64,000 nucleotides of DNA. Origin: Planctomycetaceae bacterium (GTDB lineage Bacteria; Planctomycetota; Planctomycetia; Pirellulales; Pirellulaceae). Below, piece after piece: positions 44,039-54,091 of this stretch; position 1 is the stretch's first letter; each line of letters opens with the position of its first letter. The stretch is from contig JAAYDI010000065.1 of NCBI GenBank assembly GCA_012729315.1, positions 62,001 to 126,000 on the forward strand, given 5' to 3'. The notes under the pieces were generated by a model, which did no database searches, was not told the DNA's origin, and saw nothing but the letters and a program-made list of their open reading frames with translations. The translations under genes were made by a program, and so were the position numbers.

Positions 44039-44884
44039 ATGAAGTTCACCAAGATGCACGGGGCGGGCAATGACTACATCTATGTCGACTGTTTTGCGCA
44101 GGCGGTGCCCGGCGCGCCGGCCGAGCTGGCACGCCAGATGTCTCACCGGCGGTTCGGTGTGGGCGCGGACGGGCTGATTCTGATCCGGCCGTCGCAGGTG
44201 GCCGATGCGCGGATGCAGATGTTCAACGCCGACGGGTCCGAATCCGAGATGTGCGGCAACGGCATCCGCTGCGTGGCCAAGTACGTCTACGATCACGGGA
44301 TCTGCCAGCGGGAATCGCTGCGTATCGAAACCGGCGCCGGCGTTCTGGCGCTGGAGCTGGAAGTGGCGGATGAGCGGGTGACGCGGGTGCGTGTGGACAT
44401 GGGCCCTCCGATCCTCGCGGCGCCGCGCATCCCCACGACGCTCGTTGGCGAGCCGGTGGTGGACCAGGAGCTGATCGTGGCCGGCCGGACGCTGCGGGTT
44501 ACCTGCGTGTCGATGGGGAATCCGCATTGTGTGATCTTCGTGGACGAAGCCACCGACGACTGGGTGCTGGGGCTGGGTCCGCAGATCGAGTGCGACCCGC
44601 ACTTCCCGGCACGGGTCAATGTGGAGTTTGTGGAGGTCCAGTCGCCTACGGTCGTGCGGCAGCGCACCTGGGAACGCGGCTCGGGCGAGACGTGGGCCTG
44701 CGGCACCGGCGCCAGCGCCGTCTGTGTGGCGGGCGTACTCAGCGGGCGCACGGAGCGGCGGATTCGCAACCATCTTCGGGGCGGTGACCTGGACCTGGAG
44801 TGGAACGCACACGACAATCACGTCTACATGACCGGACCGGCGGTGGAAGTGTTCAGTGGCCAGTGGCCGGAAACCATGAAGTAG
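44039..44884 (+). CDS. dapF: Diaminopimelate epimerase
   Basis: Starting at the ATG at 44039 gives 281 residues opening [13 protein letters not shown]. The two catalytic cysteines lie in MCGNGIRC (C72) and WACGTGASA (near 220), with [23 protein letters not shown] and ERGSGET also typical. It converts LL- to meso-diaminopimelate for lysine and for the DAP of peptidoglycan. The gene leads a run of closely spaced genes to nadK. Confidence 0.97.
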   Translation: MKFTKMHGAGNDYIYVDCFAQAVPGAPAELARQMSHRRFGVGADGLILIRPSQVADARMQMFNADGSESEMCGNGIRCVAKYVYDHGICQRESLRIETGAGVLALELEVADERVTRVRVDMGPPILAAPRIPTTLVGEPVVDQELIVAGRTLRVTCVSMGNPHCVIFVDEATDDWVLGLGPQIECDPHFPARVNVEFVEVQSPTVVRQRTWERGSGETWACGTGASAVCVAGVLSGRTERRIRNHLRGGDLDLEWNAHDNHVYMTGPAVEVFSGQWPETMK

Positions 44885-45007
44885 CGGCCGGCGCACGCGG
44901 TGTGCGGCTGTGGGGCGTGACGTGACGAAGTGGAACGCCGTTCCACGCAGGAGGCAAGTCCGCCGGGGTGCCATGCTCCCCGACGGGAAGTGGGACGAAC
45001 CAACGCC

Positions 45008-45856
45008 ATGCGGATATCCAATCCTTATATCATGAAGCTGGGGGGGCTGGCGATCACGGCGACGACGCGGCAGTGGATGAGTACGTTGAAGTACCAGGCC
45101 GTCTTCTACGATGCCGCGGTGGATCCGGCTAGTCCCCGGTTTACAGGACCGGCCATCTTCCTGTTCTGGCACGAGTACATTCCGTTCCTGTTCTATCTGC
45201 GCGGGCATTGTCACATCGCGATGCTGTTGAGCCAGCATCAGGACGCGGAGTGGCTGTCGCACGCGGCGGGGCACATGGGGTTCGGGACCATTCGCGGTTC
45301 GACGCGCCGGGGCGGGATGGCGGCGCTGCGCGAACTGATACGGACCGGCCAGACGATGAACCTGACCATCACCCCGGACGGGCCGCGCGGGCCGCGCCGG
45401 CAGCTCGCGGCCGGTTGTATCTACGCCTCGTCGCGTCTGGGAATACCCCTGGTGCCCATTGGCCTGGGCTACGATCGCCCGTGGCGTGTCCGCAGCGCCT
45501 GGGACCAGTTTGCCGTGCCACGCCCCTACTCGCGGGCGCGGGCGGTGGTGGGGCCGAAGGTGCAGATTCCGGCGGGGGTGAGCCGGGCCGGCGTGGAGCA
45601 CTACCGCCAGCGCATCGAGCAGATGCTCAACCGGCTGACGACCCTGGCCGAACAGTGGGCCGAGTCGGGCGCGGCGATGCGGGGCCAGCAGCCTGCCTGG
45701 CGGCAGGGGGCTGGCCGCCCGCTGCGGTCGCTCCGTGCGGCGCGATCGGGTGGAGCTGCGGCCGGCTGCGCCCGGGACGGGTGCGTGACAGCTTTGTCGG
45801 GAAGGAGCGAAGACGATGGGGCGTGGCAGCTGGCTGCCTGCGAACGATGCCGATGA
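45008..45856 (+). CDS. DUF374 lysophospholipid/lipid A acyltransferase-like protein
   Basis: The 282-residue protein starts with a hydrophobic anchor, then LFWHEYIPFLFY (acceptor His), LSQHQDAEW, GFGTIRGSTRRGGM, TITPDGPRGPRRQ and VPIGLGYDRPW, the DUF374 order. Members resemble LpxL-type acyltransferases and are thought to acylate a lipid at the inner membrane. The last ~50 residues are low complexity and overlap the start of xseA by 41 bp. It sits between dapF and xseA. Confidence 0.88.
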   Translation: MRISNPYIMKLGGLAITATTRQWMSTLKYQAVFYDAAVDPASPRFTGPAIFLFWHEYIPFLFYLRGHCHIAMLLSQHQDAEWLSHAAGHMGFGTIRGSTRRGGMAALRELIRTGQTMNLTITPDGPRGPRRQLAAGCIYASSRLGIPLVPIGLGYDRPWRVRSAWDQFAVPRPYSRARAVVGPKVQIPAGVSRAGVEHYRQRIEQMLNRLTTLAEQWAESGAAMRGQQPAWRQGAGRPLRSLRAARSGGAAAGCARDGCVTALSGRSEDDGAWQLAACERCR

Positions 45857-47057
45857 CACAGTATTGTCAGTGAGTCAGCTGACGGCGCGGATCCAGGAGA
45901 CGCTGGCGGACCGGTTTCAGGCGGTCTGGGTGGTGGGGGAAGTGACCGACCTGGCCCGCCCGCAATCGGGGCACCTGTACCTGACGCTCAAGGACGCCGA
46001 CGCCCAGCTGCGCGCGGTGGTCTGGCGGAGTGTGGCCAGTCGTCTCCGGTTCGCGGTGGAGGACGGCATGCAGGTGATCTGCTGTGGCGATATCGACGTC
46101 TATCCGCTGCGGGGCAGTTATCAGCTGGTGGTCCGGAAGATCGAGCCTCGGGGGCTCGGCGCGCTGCAGCAGGCGCTGCGGCAGCTGCAACGGAAGCTGG
46201 CCGCCGAAGGGCTGTTTGACCCGCAGCACAAGCGGCCGCTGCCACGCTTCCCCCGCCGACTGGCCGTCGTGACCAGTCCGACCGGCGCGGCGGTCCGGGA
46301 CTTTCTGGAGGTGGTGCGGCAGCGGTGGCAAGGGGTCGAAGTGCTGGTCATCCCCACCAGGGTGCAGGGGGCGGGGGCGGCGGTGGAGATCGCCCAGGCG
46401 ATCGCGCTGGCCAACCGCCTGCAGCCCGCGCCCGACGTGCTGGTCGTGACACGCGGCGGCGGCAGCATCGAGGACCTGTGGTGCTTCAATGAGGAGCCGG
46501 TGGTGCGGGCCATCTTCGCCTCCCGGATTCCGGTCGTGTCGGCAATCGGGCACGAGATCGACGTGACCCTCAGCGATCTGGTGGCCGATGTACGCGCGCT
46601 GACGCCGACCGAAGCCGCCCAACGTGTGGTGCCCGCGGCCGACGAAGTGACGACCCTGCTCACCCACCAGCTGGCCCGGCTCCAGGCCGGGCTCGCCGCC
46701 CGCGCCACCGCCGCCCGTATGCGACTCGATACGCTGGCCGACCGCCCCGTGCTGCGCCGGCCGCTCGACCGGATCCGGGATCTGGAACGGCGGCTCGACG
46801 ACCTGCAGCTGCGCGCCGCGCGGGCCGGCACACAGGCGCTGCGCACGGCGCGCCAGCAGCTGGCCGTGCGCTCCGGTCAACTCGAATCACTCAGCCCGCT
46901 GGGGGTGCTGGCGCGAGGCTACAGCCTGACCGAGCGGGAGGCAGACGGGGTGCTGGTCGACCGGGCCGACCGGCTGCAGGTGGGCCAGCGGATCCGGACT
47001 CGGTACGCGCAGGGGGCAACGATCAGTCGCGTCGAGTCGATCACGGGCGACGAATAA
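45816..47057 (+). CDS. xseA: Exodeoxyribonuclease VII large subunit
   Basis: AAGGAG at 45801-45806 fixes the ATG at 45816 (413 residues), even though it overlaps the previous gene by 41 bp. The N-terminal OB fold (VWVVGEVTDLARPQSGHLYL), and the catalytic region with TSPTGAAVRDFLEVVRQR, TRGGGSIEDLW and SAIGHEIDVTLSDLVADVRA, mark XseA. With XseB it degrades single-stranded DNA in repair. Next gene, 43 bp away, is xseB. Confidence 0.96.
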   Translation: MGRGSWLPANDADDTVLSVSQLTARIQETLADRFQAVWVVGEVTDLARPQSGHLYLTLKDADAQLRAVVWRSVASRLRFAVEDGMQVICCGDIDVYPLRGSYQLVVRKIEPRGLGALQQALRQLQRKLAAEGLFDPQHKRPLPRFPRRLAVVTSPTGAAVRDFLEVVRQRWQGVEVLVIPTRVQGAGAAVEIAQAIALANRLQPAPDVLVVTRGGGSIEDLWCFNEEPVVRAIFASRIPVVSAIGHEIDVTLSDLVADVRALTPTEAAQRVVPAADEVTTLLTHQLARLQAGLAARATAARMRLDTLADRPVLRRPLDRIRDLERRLDDLQLRAARAGTQALRTARQQLAVRSGQLESLSPLGVLARGYSLTEREADGVLVDRADRLQVGQRIRTRYAQGATISRVESITGDE

Positions 47058-47100
47058 GGCCGGCGGGCCCCAGACGGAAGAAACCGAAAGAGCAGGTACC

Positions 47101-47487
47101 ATGGGAAAGAAGAAACCGACCGCAACCGCGGCAGATGGCGGCGAAGAGCCGTTGACATTCGAGCAGGCGCTGGGGCGTCTGGAGAAGATCGTGGAGCGTC
47201 TGGAAGGGGGCCAGCTCACGTTGAGCGAGTCGCTGGCAGCGTATGAGCGGGGTGTCAAGTATCTCCAGCACTGTTACCGGCAACTGGAACAGGCCGAGCG
47301 GAAGATCGAGCTGTTGGCTGGCGTCGATGCGGAGGGTCGGGCCACGACCCAGCCGTTTGCGGAGCCGGAGATGTCGCTCGAGCAGAAGCAGGCGGCCCGC
47401 AGCCGCCGGCGAACCGGCACGGCGCCGCCCACCGCGCCGGATGCCGCGCCGGATGCCGACATGGACGACGGCGCGTCGCTGTTCTAA
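47101..47487 (+). CDS. xseB: Exodeoxyribonuclease VII small subunit
   Basis: The 128-residue protein has the XseB core TFEQALGRLEKIVERLEGGQ followed by LTLSESLAAYERGVKYL and a coiled-coil segment. The tail after residue 85 is a disordered extension not seen in the usual ~75-residue form. XseB clusters around XseA to make the active nuclease. A Shine-Dalgarno-like AGAGCAGG precedes the ATG. Confidence 0.94.
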   Translation: MGKKKPTATAADGGEEPLTFEQALGRLEKIVERLEGGQLTLSESLAAYERGVKYLQHCYRQLEQAERKIELLAGVDAEGRATTQPFAEPEMSLEQKQAARSRRRTGTAPPTAPDAAPDADMDDGASLF

Positions 47488-47509
47488 AATAGGGTGCACC
47501 TGTGGCCGA

Positions 47510-47548
47510 TCGGCTCTATTTCTTGCGGGTCGGCTCTATTCTTGCGGG
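47510..47548. repeat. 20-bp tandem repeat before ispA
   Basis: TCGGCTCTATTTCTTGCGGG (47510-47529) is followed by the same sequence lacking one T (47530-47548). It fills the spacer before the polyprenyl synthase start. Confidence 0.9.
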
Positions 47549-47562
47549 CATCCGGGAACTCC

Positions 47563-48459
47563 ATGACATCCTCGCCGCTCTTGTCTTTTGCCGATGTATC
47601 GCGCGGGCTGACCGAACGTATTGATCAGGCCCTGCACGGGTATCTGGCTCCCGATCCCGATTGTCCGGCGGTGCTCAACGAGGCCATGCGGCACATGCTG
47701 CTCGGGCCCGGCAAGCGGCTGCGCCCCCTGCTGGTGCTCCTGGCGGCCGAGGCGTGTGGCGGGTCCGTGACGGACGCCCTGCCGGCGGCCTGTGCCGTGG
47801 AAATGGTCCACACCTACTCGCTGATCCATGACGACCTGCCGGCCATGGATGATGACGACCTGCGCCGGGGGCGGCCGAGCTGCCACGCGCTGTTTGGCGA
47901 GGCGGTGGCGATTCTGGCGGGCGACGCGCTGCTGGCCCGGGCCCTGGAAATCCTGGCCCGTGATGTCCGCCCGCCGCAGGTGGCCGCCGCTTGCTGCGCC
48001 GCACTGGCCCATGCCGCCGGCCCGACGGCCATGGTCGGCGGACAAGTGGACGACATACGGGCCGAGTTCCAGGCGGGTGACCTGCAGCAGCTCGAGTCGA
48101 TCCACCGCCGCAAGACCGGCGCCATGATCTGCGTATCGCTCGAACTCGGGGCGCTGGTGGCGCAGGCCACGGCGCCGCAGCACGATGCCCTGGCGACCTA
48201 CGGACGGAAACTCGGGCTGGCGTTCCAGATCGTCGACGACCTGCTGGATGTGCGCGGAGAAGAAACGCCTGTCGGGAAACGGCTCAGGAAGGACGCGGCG
48301 CGGGGTAAGCTGACTTTCCCCGCTTTGCTGGGGGCGGAAGCCAGCCAACGCCGCGCCCGTGAACTGGTGGCCGACGCCTGTGCCGCGCTGGACCTGTTCC
48401 AGCCGCACGCGGTCCCCTTGCGGACGCTGGCGAACTACGTGATCCAAAGAAGCCGATGA
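47563..48459 (+). CDS. ispA: Polyprenyl (farnesyl/geranylgeranyl) diphosphate synthase
   Basis: The 298-residue enzyme has the first Asp-rich motif in LIHDDLPAMDDDDLRRG (D90 onward), the second in FQIVDDLLD, GGQVDDI and KRLRPLL, all typical of short-chain trans-prenyltransferases. It extends dimethylallyl diphosphate with isopentenyl diphosphate. Chain length (C15 or C20) is not certain. It overlaps dxs by four bases, joining precursor synthesis to chain elongation in one operon. Confidence 0.94.
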   Translation: MTSSPLLSFADVSRGLTERIDQALHGYLAPDPDCPAVLNEAMRHMLLGPGKRLRPLLVLLAAEACGGSVTDALPAACAVEMVHTYSLIHDDLPAMDDDDLRRGRPSCHALFGEAVAILAGDALLARALEILARDVRPPQVAAACCAALAHAAGPTAMVGGQVDDIRAEFQAGDLQQLESIHRRKTGAMICVSLELGALVAQATAPQHDALATYGRKLGLAFQIVDDLLDVRGEETPVGKRLRKDAARGKLTFPALLGAEASQRRARELVADACAALDLFQPHAVPLRTLANYVIQRSR

Positions 48460-50405
48460 ATGCCATGCATAAACTGCTCGCGAGCGTCCATTCTCCTGCC
48501 GTGCTACGCAGCATGTCGCTCGCCGAACTCAACCAACTGGCCGACGAGATTCGCGACGTGCTGTGTAACCTGCTCGGCACACGCTCCGCTCACTTCGCCT
48601 CCAACCTGGGCGTCGTGGAACTGTGCCTGGCTCTGCACAGCGTCTTTGATTTCAGCCGCGATCGGCTGATCTGGGACACCGGACATCAGATCTACCCCCA
48701 CAAGCTGGTCACGGGGCGGTATCCGGAGTTCGGAACGATCCGCACCAAAGGGGGGCTGATGGGATACCCCAACCCGGCCGAGAGCCCCTACGATCTGTTC
48801 ATGACGGGGCACGCCGGAGCGAGCGTTTCCACGCTGCTTGGCCTGCACGTGGGGGACGCTCTGCGCGGCGCGCCGGATCGCTGCGCGGTGGCGGTGATCG
48901 GTGACGGCTCATTCCCGTCGGGGATGGTCTTTGAGGCCATGAACAACGCGGGCGCGATCCAGCAGAAAATCCTGATGATCCTGAACGACAACAAGATGTC
49001 GATCTGCCCGCGGGTGGGCGGGCTGGCCAGCTATCTGGATCGGCTGCGCACGAATCCCGTGTACACGGGGCTCAAGAACGAAGTCGTCCGGGCACTCAAC
49101 AAGATGCCCGTTCTGGGCGACCCTGCCGAACGGTTCCTCGCCCAGATCAAAGAGGGCATCAAGGCCGGGCTGCACGGAGGCATGCTGTTCGAAGACCTGG
49201 GTTTCCGGTACATCGGGCCGATCGACGGGCACAACATCGGTCTGCTTCGCAAGTACCTGCAGATGGTCAAGAGCCAGAGCGACCACGTGTTACTGCATGT
49301 GGTGACCGAGAAGGGGCATGGTTTTCAGCCGGCGGCCGAGGATCCCACGTTCTTCCACACGCCGCCGGTCTTTGTGGCCGATCACGGCAAAGCCATTCCC
49401 AAACCGGCCGGGTCGTCGCACTCCTACACGCGGATCATGCGCGACGCGATTCTTGCTCAGATGCGGGCGCACGAGTCGGTGACGGTGCTGACGGCGGCCA
49501 TGTGTCAGGGGAACATGCTCGAACCGGTCCGGGACGAGTTCCCCGACCGGTTCTTCGACACGGGCATCTGCGAAGCGCACACGGTGGCGTTTGCGGCCGG
49601 GCTGGCGAAGGCGGGCCTGCGGCCGATTGTCGACATCTACAGCACGTTTCTGCAGCGGGCGTACGATCAGGTGTTCCAGGAGGTGACGTTGCAGAACCTG
49701 CCGGTCGTGTTCACGATCGACCGCGCCGGACTGACCGGCCCGGACGGACCCACGCATCACGGCGTGTTCGATCTGGCCTACATGCGGATCTTCCCTCACA
49801 TGGTCGTGATGGCGCCCGGAGATGCGCAGGACGTCGCGCCCATGCTGGACTTCGCCTTGGGGCAGGCGGGGCCGTGTGCCATGCGGTATCCCAAGGCGTC
49901 CGCCTTGTCGATTCAGCGCGAAGTGGCTCCCGTACAGTTGGGCCGCGCCGAGGTGCTCCGCTGGGGACCCGACGGCGCCATCCTCTGCTGTGGCACACTG
50001 CTGCATGACTGCGTGCAGGCGGCCAATACGCTGCGCCAACAGGGACTCAATCTGGGTGTGGTCAACGCGCGGTTCGCCAAGCCCCTGGACCATGAAGTCG
50101 TCGCGCGCGCCCTCCGGGAATGCCGCTTCCTCGTGACCGTCGAGGAGGGCACGCTGCTTGGCGGGTTTGGCAGCGCCGTGCTGGAAGTCGCCTGCAGCCA
50201 GGGGTGGGACACCAGTCGCATCGTCCGCCTGGGGATTCCCGACCAGTTCATCGAACATGGCGAACGGGCCGAATTGCTGGCCGATCTGCGGCTCGATGCG
50301 CCGGGTATCGCCCAGGTCTGCCGCGCGCTGGCGCAGCGCGTCGACCGGCAGCCGCCCCGCTCCGCCACACCCAAAACGCAGCAGTCGGGACCTCGCGTGC
50401 CATGA
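48456..50405 (+). CDS. dxs: 1-deoxy-D-xylulose-5-phosphate synthase
   Basis: The ATG at 48456 overlaps the ispA stop (ATGA) and gives 649 residues. Features: IWDTGHQIYPHKLVTGR, thiamine diphosphate site GDGSFPSGM with NDN 28 residues later, the glutamate in DTGICEAHTVAFAAG that activates the cofactor, and QRAYDQVFQEVTLQNLPVV with RAGLTGPDGPTHHG. The segment KGGLMGYPNPAESPYD differs from the usual GGLSGFPKR form. It makes the first committed precursor of the MEP isoprenoid pathway from pyruvate and glyceraldehyde 3-phosphate. Confidence 0.96.
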   Translation: MNAMHKLLASVHSPAVLRSMSLAELNQLADEIRDVLCNLLGTRSAHFASNLGVVELCLALHSVFDFSRDRLIWDTGHQIYPHKLVTGRYPEFGTIRTKGGLMGYPNPAESPYDLFMTGHAGASVSTLLGLHVGDALRGAPDRCAVAVIGDGSFPSGMVFEAMNNAGAIQQKILMILNDNKMSICPRVGGLASYLDRLRTNPVYTGLKNEVVRALNKMPVLGDPAERFLAQIKEGIKAGLHGGMLFEDLGFRYIGPIDGHNIGLLRKYLQMVKSQSDHVLLHVVTEKGHGFQPAAEDPTFFHTPPVFVADHGKAIPKPAGSSHSYTRIMRDAILAQMRAHESVTVLTAAMCQGNMLEPVRDEFPDRFFDTGICEAHTVAFAAGLAKAGLRPIVDIYSTFLQRAYDQVFQEVTLQNLPVVFTIDRAGLTGPDGPTHHGVFDLAYMRIFPHMVVMAPGDAQDVAPMLDFALGQAGPCAMRYPKASALSIQREVAPVQLGRAEVLRWGPDGAILCCGTLLHDCVQAANTLRQQGLNLGVVNARFAKPLDHEVVARALRECRFLVTVEEGTLLGGFGSAVLEVACSQGWDTSRIVRLGIPDQFIEHGERAELLADLRLDAPGIAQVCRALAQRVDRQPPRSATPKTQQSGPRVP

Positions 50406-51307
50406 ACGATCCGCAACCGTCGGTGGTCAGTGATGAGGCCATTGCTCCCGCCTGGCGCGCGGTGCGCGACCGCCGAATCCGCGTGCTGCTGCTGGGAAAC
50501 GGCGACCGGGCGCAGGTGCACGCCGAGGCCGAACGCCTGCGGCCGGCGATCGAACAGCACGCCGAGATTGTGCTGTGCGACTTCGCCTCGCACGAGAGTC
50601 TGCAAACCGTGTCCGCCGACTTCGCCATCGTGCTCGGCGGAGATGGGTCGATTCTGCACGCCGTGCGGCAGATGGGCTACCGGCAGCTTCCGGTGCTGGG
50701 TGTGAATCTGGGGAGACTGGGGTTTCTGGCTGCCCTGCCCCCCAGCGCTTTCGTCCGCGTGTTTCCCGACGTCTGCGCCGGGAAATGCTGGGTGGTCGAG
50801 CACCTCATGCTGCACTGCTCGGTGTTCTGCCAGGGTCAGGTCGTGCGCGAGCAGCTGGGGCTCAACGAGACGGCGGTACTGGGGGGGCCCCCCTTCGCCA
50901 TGATGAACTTGGATCTTTACGTTGACTCAGTTTTGGCCACAACATATAGTTGCGACGGTTTGATCATCAGCACGCCGGTTGGATCGACCGCTCACAATCT
51001 GTCCGCAGGCGGTCCCATCCTGCGTAAGAGCTTGCAGGCGTTCGTCATTTCGCCGATCAGTCCGCATACATTGACAGTCCGCCCGGTGGTTGACCGTGCC
51101 GACCGTACCTACGAGGTCGTCTATCGCGAGCCGCACACATCGGCTTCTGTGGTAGTGGATGGTACTGTGGTTGGTGCATTGCAGGTAGGTGACCGTGTCC
51201 GGGTGCAGCGTGCGGCGCCGCAGTTTCAGATGATTGAAGTCGGAGGTCAGAACTACTACCGGACGCTTCGCGAGAAACTCGGCTGGCGCGGGCACATCCG
51301 CCGCTAG
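50402..51307 (+). CDS. nadK: NAD kinase
   Basis: The ATG at 50402 overlaps the dxs stop (ATGA) and gives 301 residues. The GGDGS motif (79-83), GVNLGRLGFLA, LNETAV, DGLIISTPVGSTAHNLSAGG and PISPHTL define the family. It phosphorylates NAD to NADP, which the reductase of the MEP pathway consumes, a reasonable link to dxs. It is the last gene of the tight run that begins with dapF. Confidence 0.95.
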   Translation: MNDPQPSVVSDEAIAPAWRAVRDRRIRVLLLGNGDRAQVHAEAERLRPAIEQHAEIVLCDFASHESLQTVSADFAIVLGGDGSILHAVRQMGYRQLPVLGVNLGRLGFLAALPPSAFVRVFPDVCAGKCWVVEHLMLHCSVFCQGQVVREQLGLNETAVLGGPPFAMMNLDLYVDSVLATTYSCDGLIISTPVGSTAHNLSAGGPILRKSLQAFVISPISPHTLTVRPVVDRADRTYEVVYREPHTSASVVVDGTVVGALQVGDRVRVQRAAPQFQMIEVGGQNYYRTLREKLGWRGHIRR

Positions 51308-51438
51308 CACACACACGGGAATGAATCGCTTCTTGCGCGGTGCGCAGGGTGTTGCCTTTCCCGGACAGCGCGCGGCAAGTCAGCATCGGTCGCGGCTTGC
51401 CGGTCCTGAACATTCCATTCAGCACGGATGCAAACACG

Positions 51439-52374
51439 ATGAAGATCCGATGTCGCCAGACGGTCGTGGTTTCCTTTCTGCTTCTGGGGCTGTGTAGTTG
51501 CCTGCCGCTGCTCCAGGCTGACGACACGTCAAGTGTGGCCGCCGAGCTGGAGGTGGCCAAGAAGCGGGCCACGGAACAGAGCTATCTGCTGCGTTACCGG
51601 TTCGCACCTGGTGAGAAGATCTGCTGGCGGGTCAAGCATCTCAGCACGACGGAGGCGACGATCCAGGGCAAGACAGAGACCACGCGTGCCCGCACACTGT
51701 CGACCAAGGTGTGGGAGGTGCAGAGCGTGGACGCGGACGGCAACATGACGCTGGTGCACAGCGTGACGGACGTTGACATGTGGCAGAAGATCTCGGACCA
51801 GCCGGAGGCACGTTATAACAGCCAGACCGACGCGCGCCCCGCCCCTCCGTATCTGCAGGTTGCCAAACTGGTCAATACACCGCTGTCCACTTTCCAGATC
51901 ACCCCCTGGGGCAAGGTGCTCAGCCGCGACGGCGACGCGAATCCGATCAATCTGGGAATGGGGGACATCGCCATCCCGCTGCCGGTAGACGCGGTCAAGA
52001 TCGGTCAGCAGTGGCAGACTTCCAGCGACCTCCTGGTCCGTCGGCGGGACGGCACGAAGAAGCGGATCAAGACCCGCCTTGTCTACACCCTCAAGTCGGT
52101 CAAGACGGGGGTCGCCACGATCGAGGCCAGGACGGAAGTGGTGACACCGGTGAACGACCCGCAGATCCAGTCTCAGCTGATGCAGCAGATCACGGACGGC
52201 CAGATCCGGTTCGACCTGGACGCAGGCAGGATCCTGTCGCGCGAGATCGACTGGGACAAAACGGTGGTCGGCTTCAAGGGGCACGACAGTATGATGAAGT
52301 ATCTGGCGCGGTTTACGGAAGAGTTGCAACCGGTGGCGCAGACTGCGCACCAGGCGCAGGATCCCGTGCGGTAG
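51439..52374 (+). CDS. Secreted conserved hypothetical protein
   Basis: Starting at the ATG at 51439 gives 311 residues with a signal peptide ending near LPLLQADD. The mature part is a beta-rich domain (RYRFAPGEKICWRVKHLSTT, WEVQSVDADGNMTLVHSVTD, IPLPVDAVKIGQQWQ) of the kind found in planctomycete secreted proteins of unknown function. A lipobox-like GLCSC is present but lies inside the hydrophobic core, so lipidation is possible. I cannot name it; it follows nadK by 131 bp and may be independent. Confidence 0.78.
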   Translation: MKIRCRQTVVVSFLLLGLCSCLPLLQADDTSSVAAELEVAKKRATEQSYLLRYRFAPGEKICWRVKHLSTTEATIQGKTETTRARTLSTKVWEVQSVDADGNMTLVHSVTDVDMWQKISDQPEARYNSQTDARPAPPYLQVAKLVNTPLSTFQITPWGKVLSRDGDANPINLGMGDIAIPLPVDAVKIGQQWQTSSDLLVRRRDGTKKRIKTRLVYTLKSVKTGVATIEARTEVVTPVNDPQIQSQLMQQITDGQIRFDLDAGRILSREIDWDKTVVGFKGHDSMMKYLARFTEELQPVAQTAHQAQDPVR

Positions 52375-52438
52375 CGAGACGGCGCGGGGCAGCCACACGG
52401 ATCGAGGTATTCGTGTTCAGGGTCAGGTCGCAGCGTTG

Positions 52439-54058
52439 ATGCAGGGCGGGCGGCGTTGGTATTTCTGGTGCGGGCTGATGGTACTGTTGGCCAGCGCTGC
52501 GCTGTTGCTGTGCGCCGCCGATCGGCGCACGTTGTTGCTGGCCGGCAACAGTCTCTGGGTGGGGCTGGGTGCCTGCGCGGTGTCGGTGCCGCTCGGCACA
52601 GTCCTGGCACTGGTGCTCACCCGTACCGACCTGCCGGGTCGCCGGCTGGTGTTCGGGCTGCTGGCGTCGCTGTTATTCCTGCCCCTCTACCTGCACGCTG
52701 CCGCGTGGGATGCCGGGTTTGGCCAGCTCGGCTGGTACTCCACGTTGCGCGACCTGGTGCCCGCGCCCTGGTTGCGGGGTGCTGGAGCGGTCGTCTGGAT
52801 CCACGGGCTGTGGTCCGTGCCCTGGGTGACCGTGATCGTCTCGGCGGCGCTGCACTGGAGCGAACCGGAACTCGAGGAGGCCGCGCTGCTGGACGCTACC
52901 GTAGTGCAGGTGTTCGTGCGTGTCACGCTGCGGCGGGCCCTTTCCGGTGTGCTCATCGCGACCGCCTGGGTTCTGCTGGCGGCGATTGGCGACATGACCG
53001 TCACCGATCTCTACCAGGTGCGGACGCTGGCGGAGGAGATCTACACCTGTTACGCGCTGGGGGACGACACGGCCACACGGCTCGGGCTGCACACGGCGCT
53101 GCTGGTGACCGGCGCGCTGTCGGGCGCCGCCCTGATGTTCCTGGACCGGTTGCTGACGCTGGCCCAGCAGTTGCCGCGGCGCGCTCCGCTGGTGTTTTCT
53201 CTGGGCCGTTGGCGCTGGCTCGTGGTGGCCTGGGTGGTGTTGGTGCTGCTGCTGTTGATTGCCGTTCCGCTGGGCAACCTGGTGTATCAGGCCGGGCTGG
53301 TTGTCCGCTCGGCCGCGGGTGTGCCGGTCCGCCATTGGTCGCTTGCACGCTGCCTGGAACTGCTGGTGCCCTGGCCGGCCACGTATCGGTATGCGGCGGT
53401 GTGGGAGTTCCGGCGCCCGTTGTGTTGGACGCTGGCGATCGGTCTGAGCGCTGCGACGCTGGCGGTGACGACCGCCGCGCCGCTGGCGTGGCTGGCGCGA
53501 CGCGGTGGCCTGCGCGCGCTGCCGGCGATTGTTCTGGCGGCGGGCGGCATCGGGGTCCTGGGGCCGCTGGTGGGCGTGGTACTGCTGCAGCTGATGACGG
53601 CCCATGACCTGCCGGGACTGATCTGGCTCCGCGATCAGACGATCCTGGCCCCGGTGCTGGCCACGACCTGGCGCAGTCTGCCCCCGGCCATCGTGATCTG
53701 CTGGTTGGCGTTCAGCAGCATCAATCAGGCGATGTTCGACGCGGCGCAGGTCGACGGTGCGGGATGGCGCACACAGTTCGTGCACATCGGCGTCCGTCTG
53801 CGCATGCCGGCCCTGGTGGTCGCCTGGCTGGTGTCGCTGGCGACCGCGTGCGGTGAGTTGCCGGCGAGCATTCTGGTGGTGCCGGCGGGGGTGACAACAG
53901 TCCCGATCCGCGTCTTCGGGCTGTTGCATGCCGGCGTCACCAATCAGGCTGCCGCCATCTGCTTGACGAGCATCGTCGGATTTCTCCTGGTCGCGACGGC
54001 GATCCAGTGGCTGATCGCCGTCGTCCTGCGCCGGGCGGCACGTGCCACGGCTCCGTAG
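52439..54058 (+). CDS. ABC transporter permease, iron(III)-type double permease
   Basis: The 539-residue membrane protein has about 12 helices in two similar halves, each with a cytoplasmic EAA loop (LEEAALLDATVVQVF; and MFDAAQVDGAGWRTQF), as in FbpB/SfuB-like permeases for Fe3+ or related cargo. The end CGELPASILVVPAGVTTVPI is typical of that group. No ATPase or binding protein is beside it, so it is an orphan in this window. The substrate is therefore inferred only from the permease subgroup. Confidence 0.85.
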   Translation: MQGGRRWYFWCGLMVLLASAALLLCAADRRTLLLAGNSLWVGLGACAVSVPLGTVLALVLTRTDLPGRRLVFGLLASLLFLPLYLHAAAWDAGFGQLGWYSTLRDLVPAPWLRGAGAVVWIHGLWSVPWVTVIVSAALHWSEPELEEAALLDATVVQVFVRVTLRRALSGVLIATAWVLLAAIGDMTVTDLYQVRTLAEEIYTCYALGDDTATRLGLHTALLVTGALSGAALMFLDRLLTLAQQLPRRAPLVFSLGRWRWLVVAWVVLVLLLLIAVPLGNLVYQAGLVVRSAAGVPVRHWSLARCLELLVPWPATYRYAAVWEFRRPLCWTLAIGLSAATLAVTTAAPLAWLARRGGLRALPAIVLAAGGIGVLGPLVGVVLLQLMTAHDLPGLIWLRDQTILAPVLATTWRSLPPAIVICWLAFSSINQAMFDAAQVDGAGWRTQFVHIGVRLRMPALVVAWLVSLATACGELPASILVVPAGVTTVPIRVFGLLHAGVTNQAAAICLTSIVGFLLVATAIQWLIAVVLRRAARATAP

Positions 54059-54091
54059 CGGTGTGGCCGCGCCGCCAGACCGTGGGCCGGT

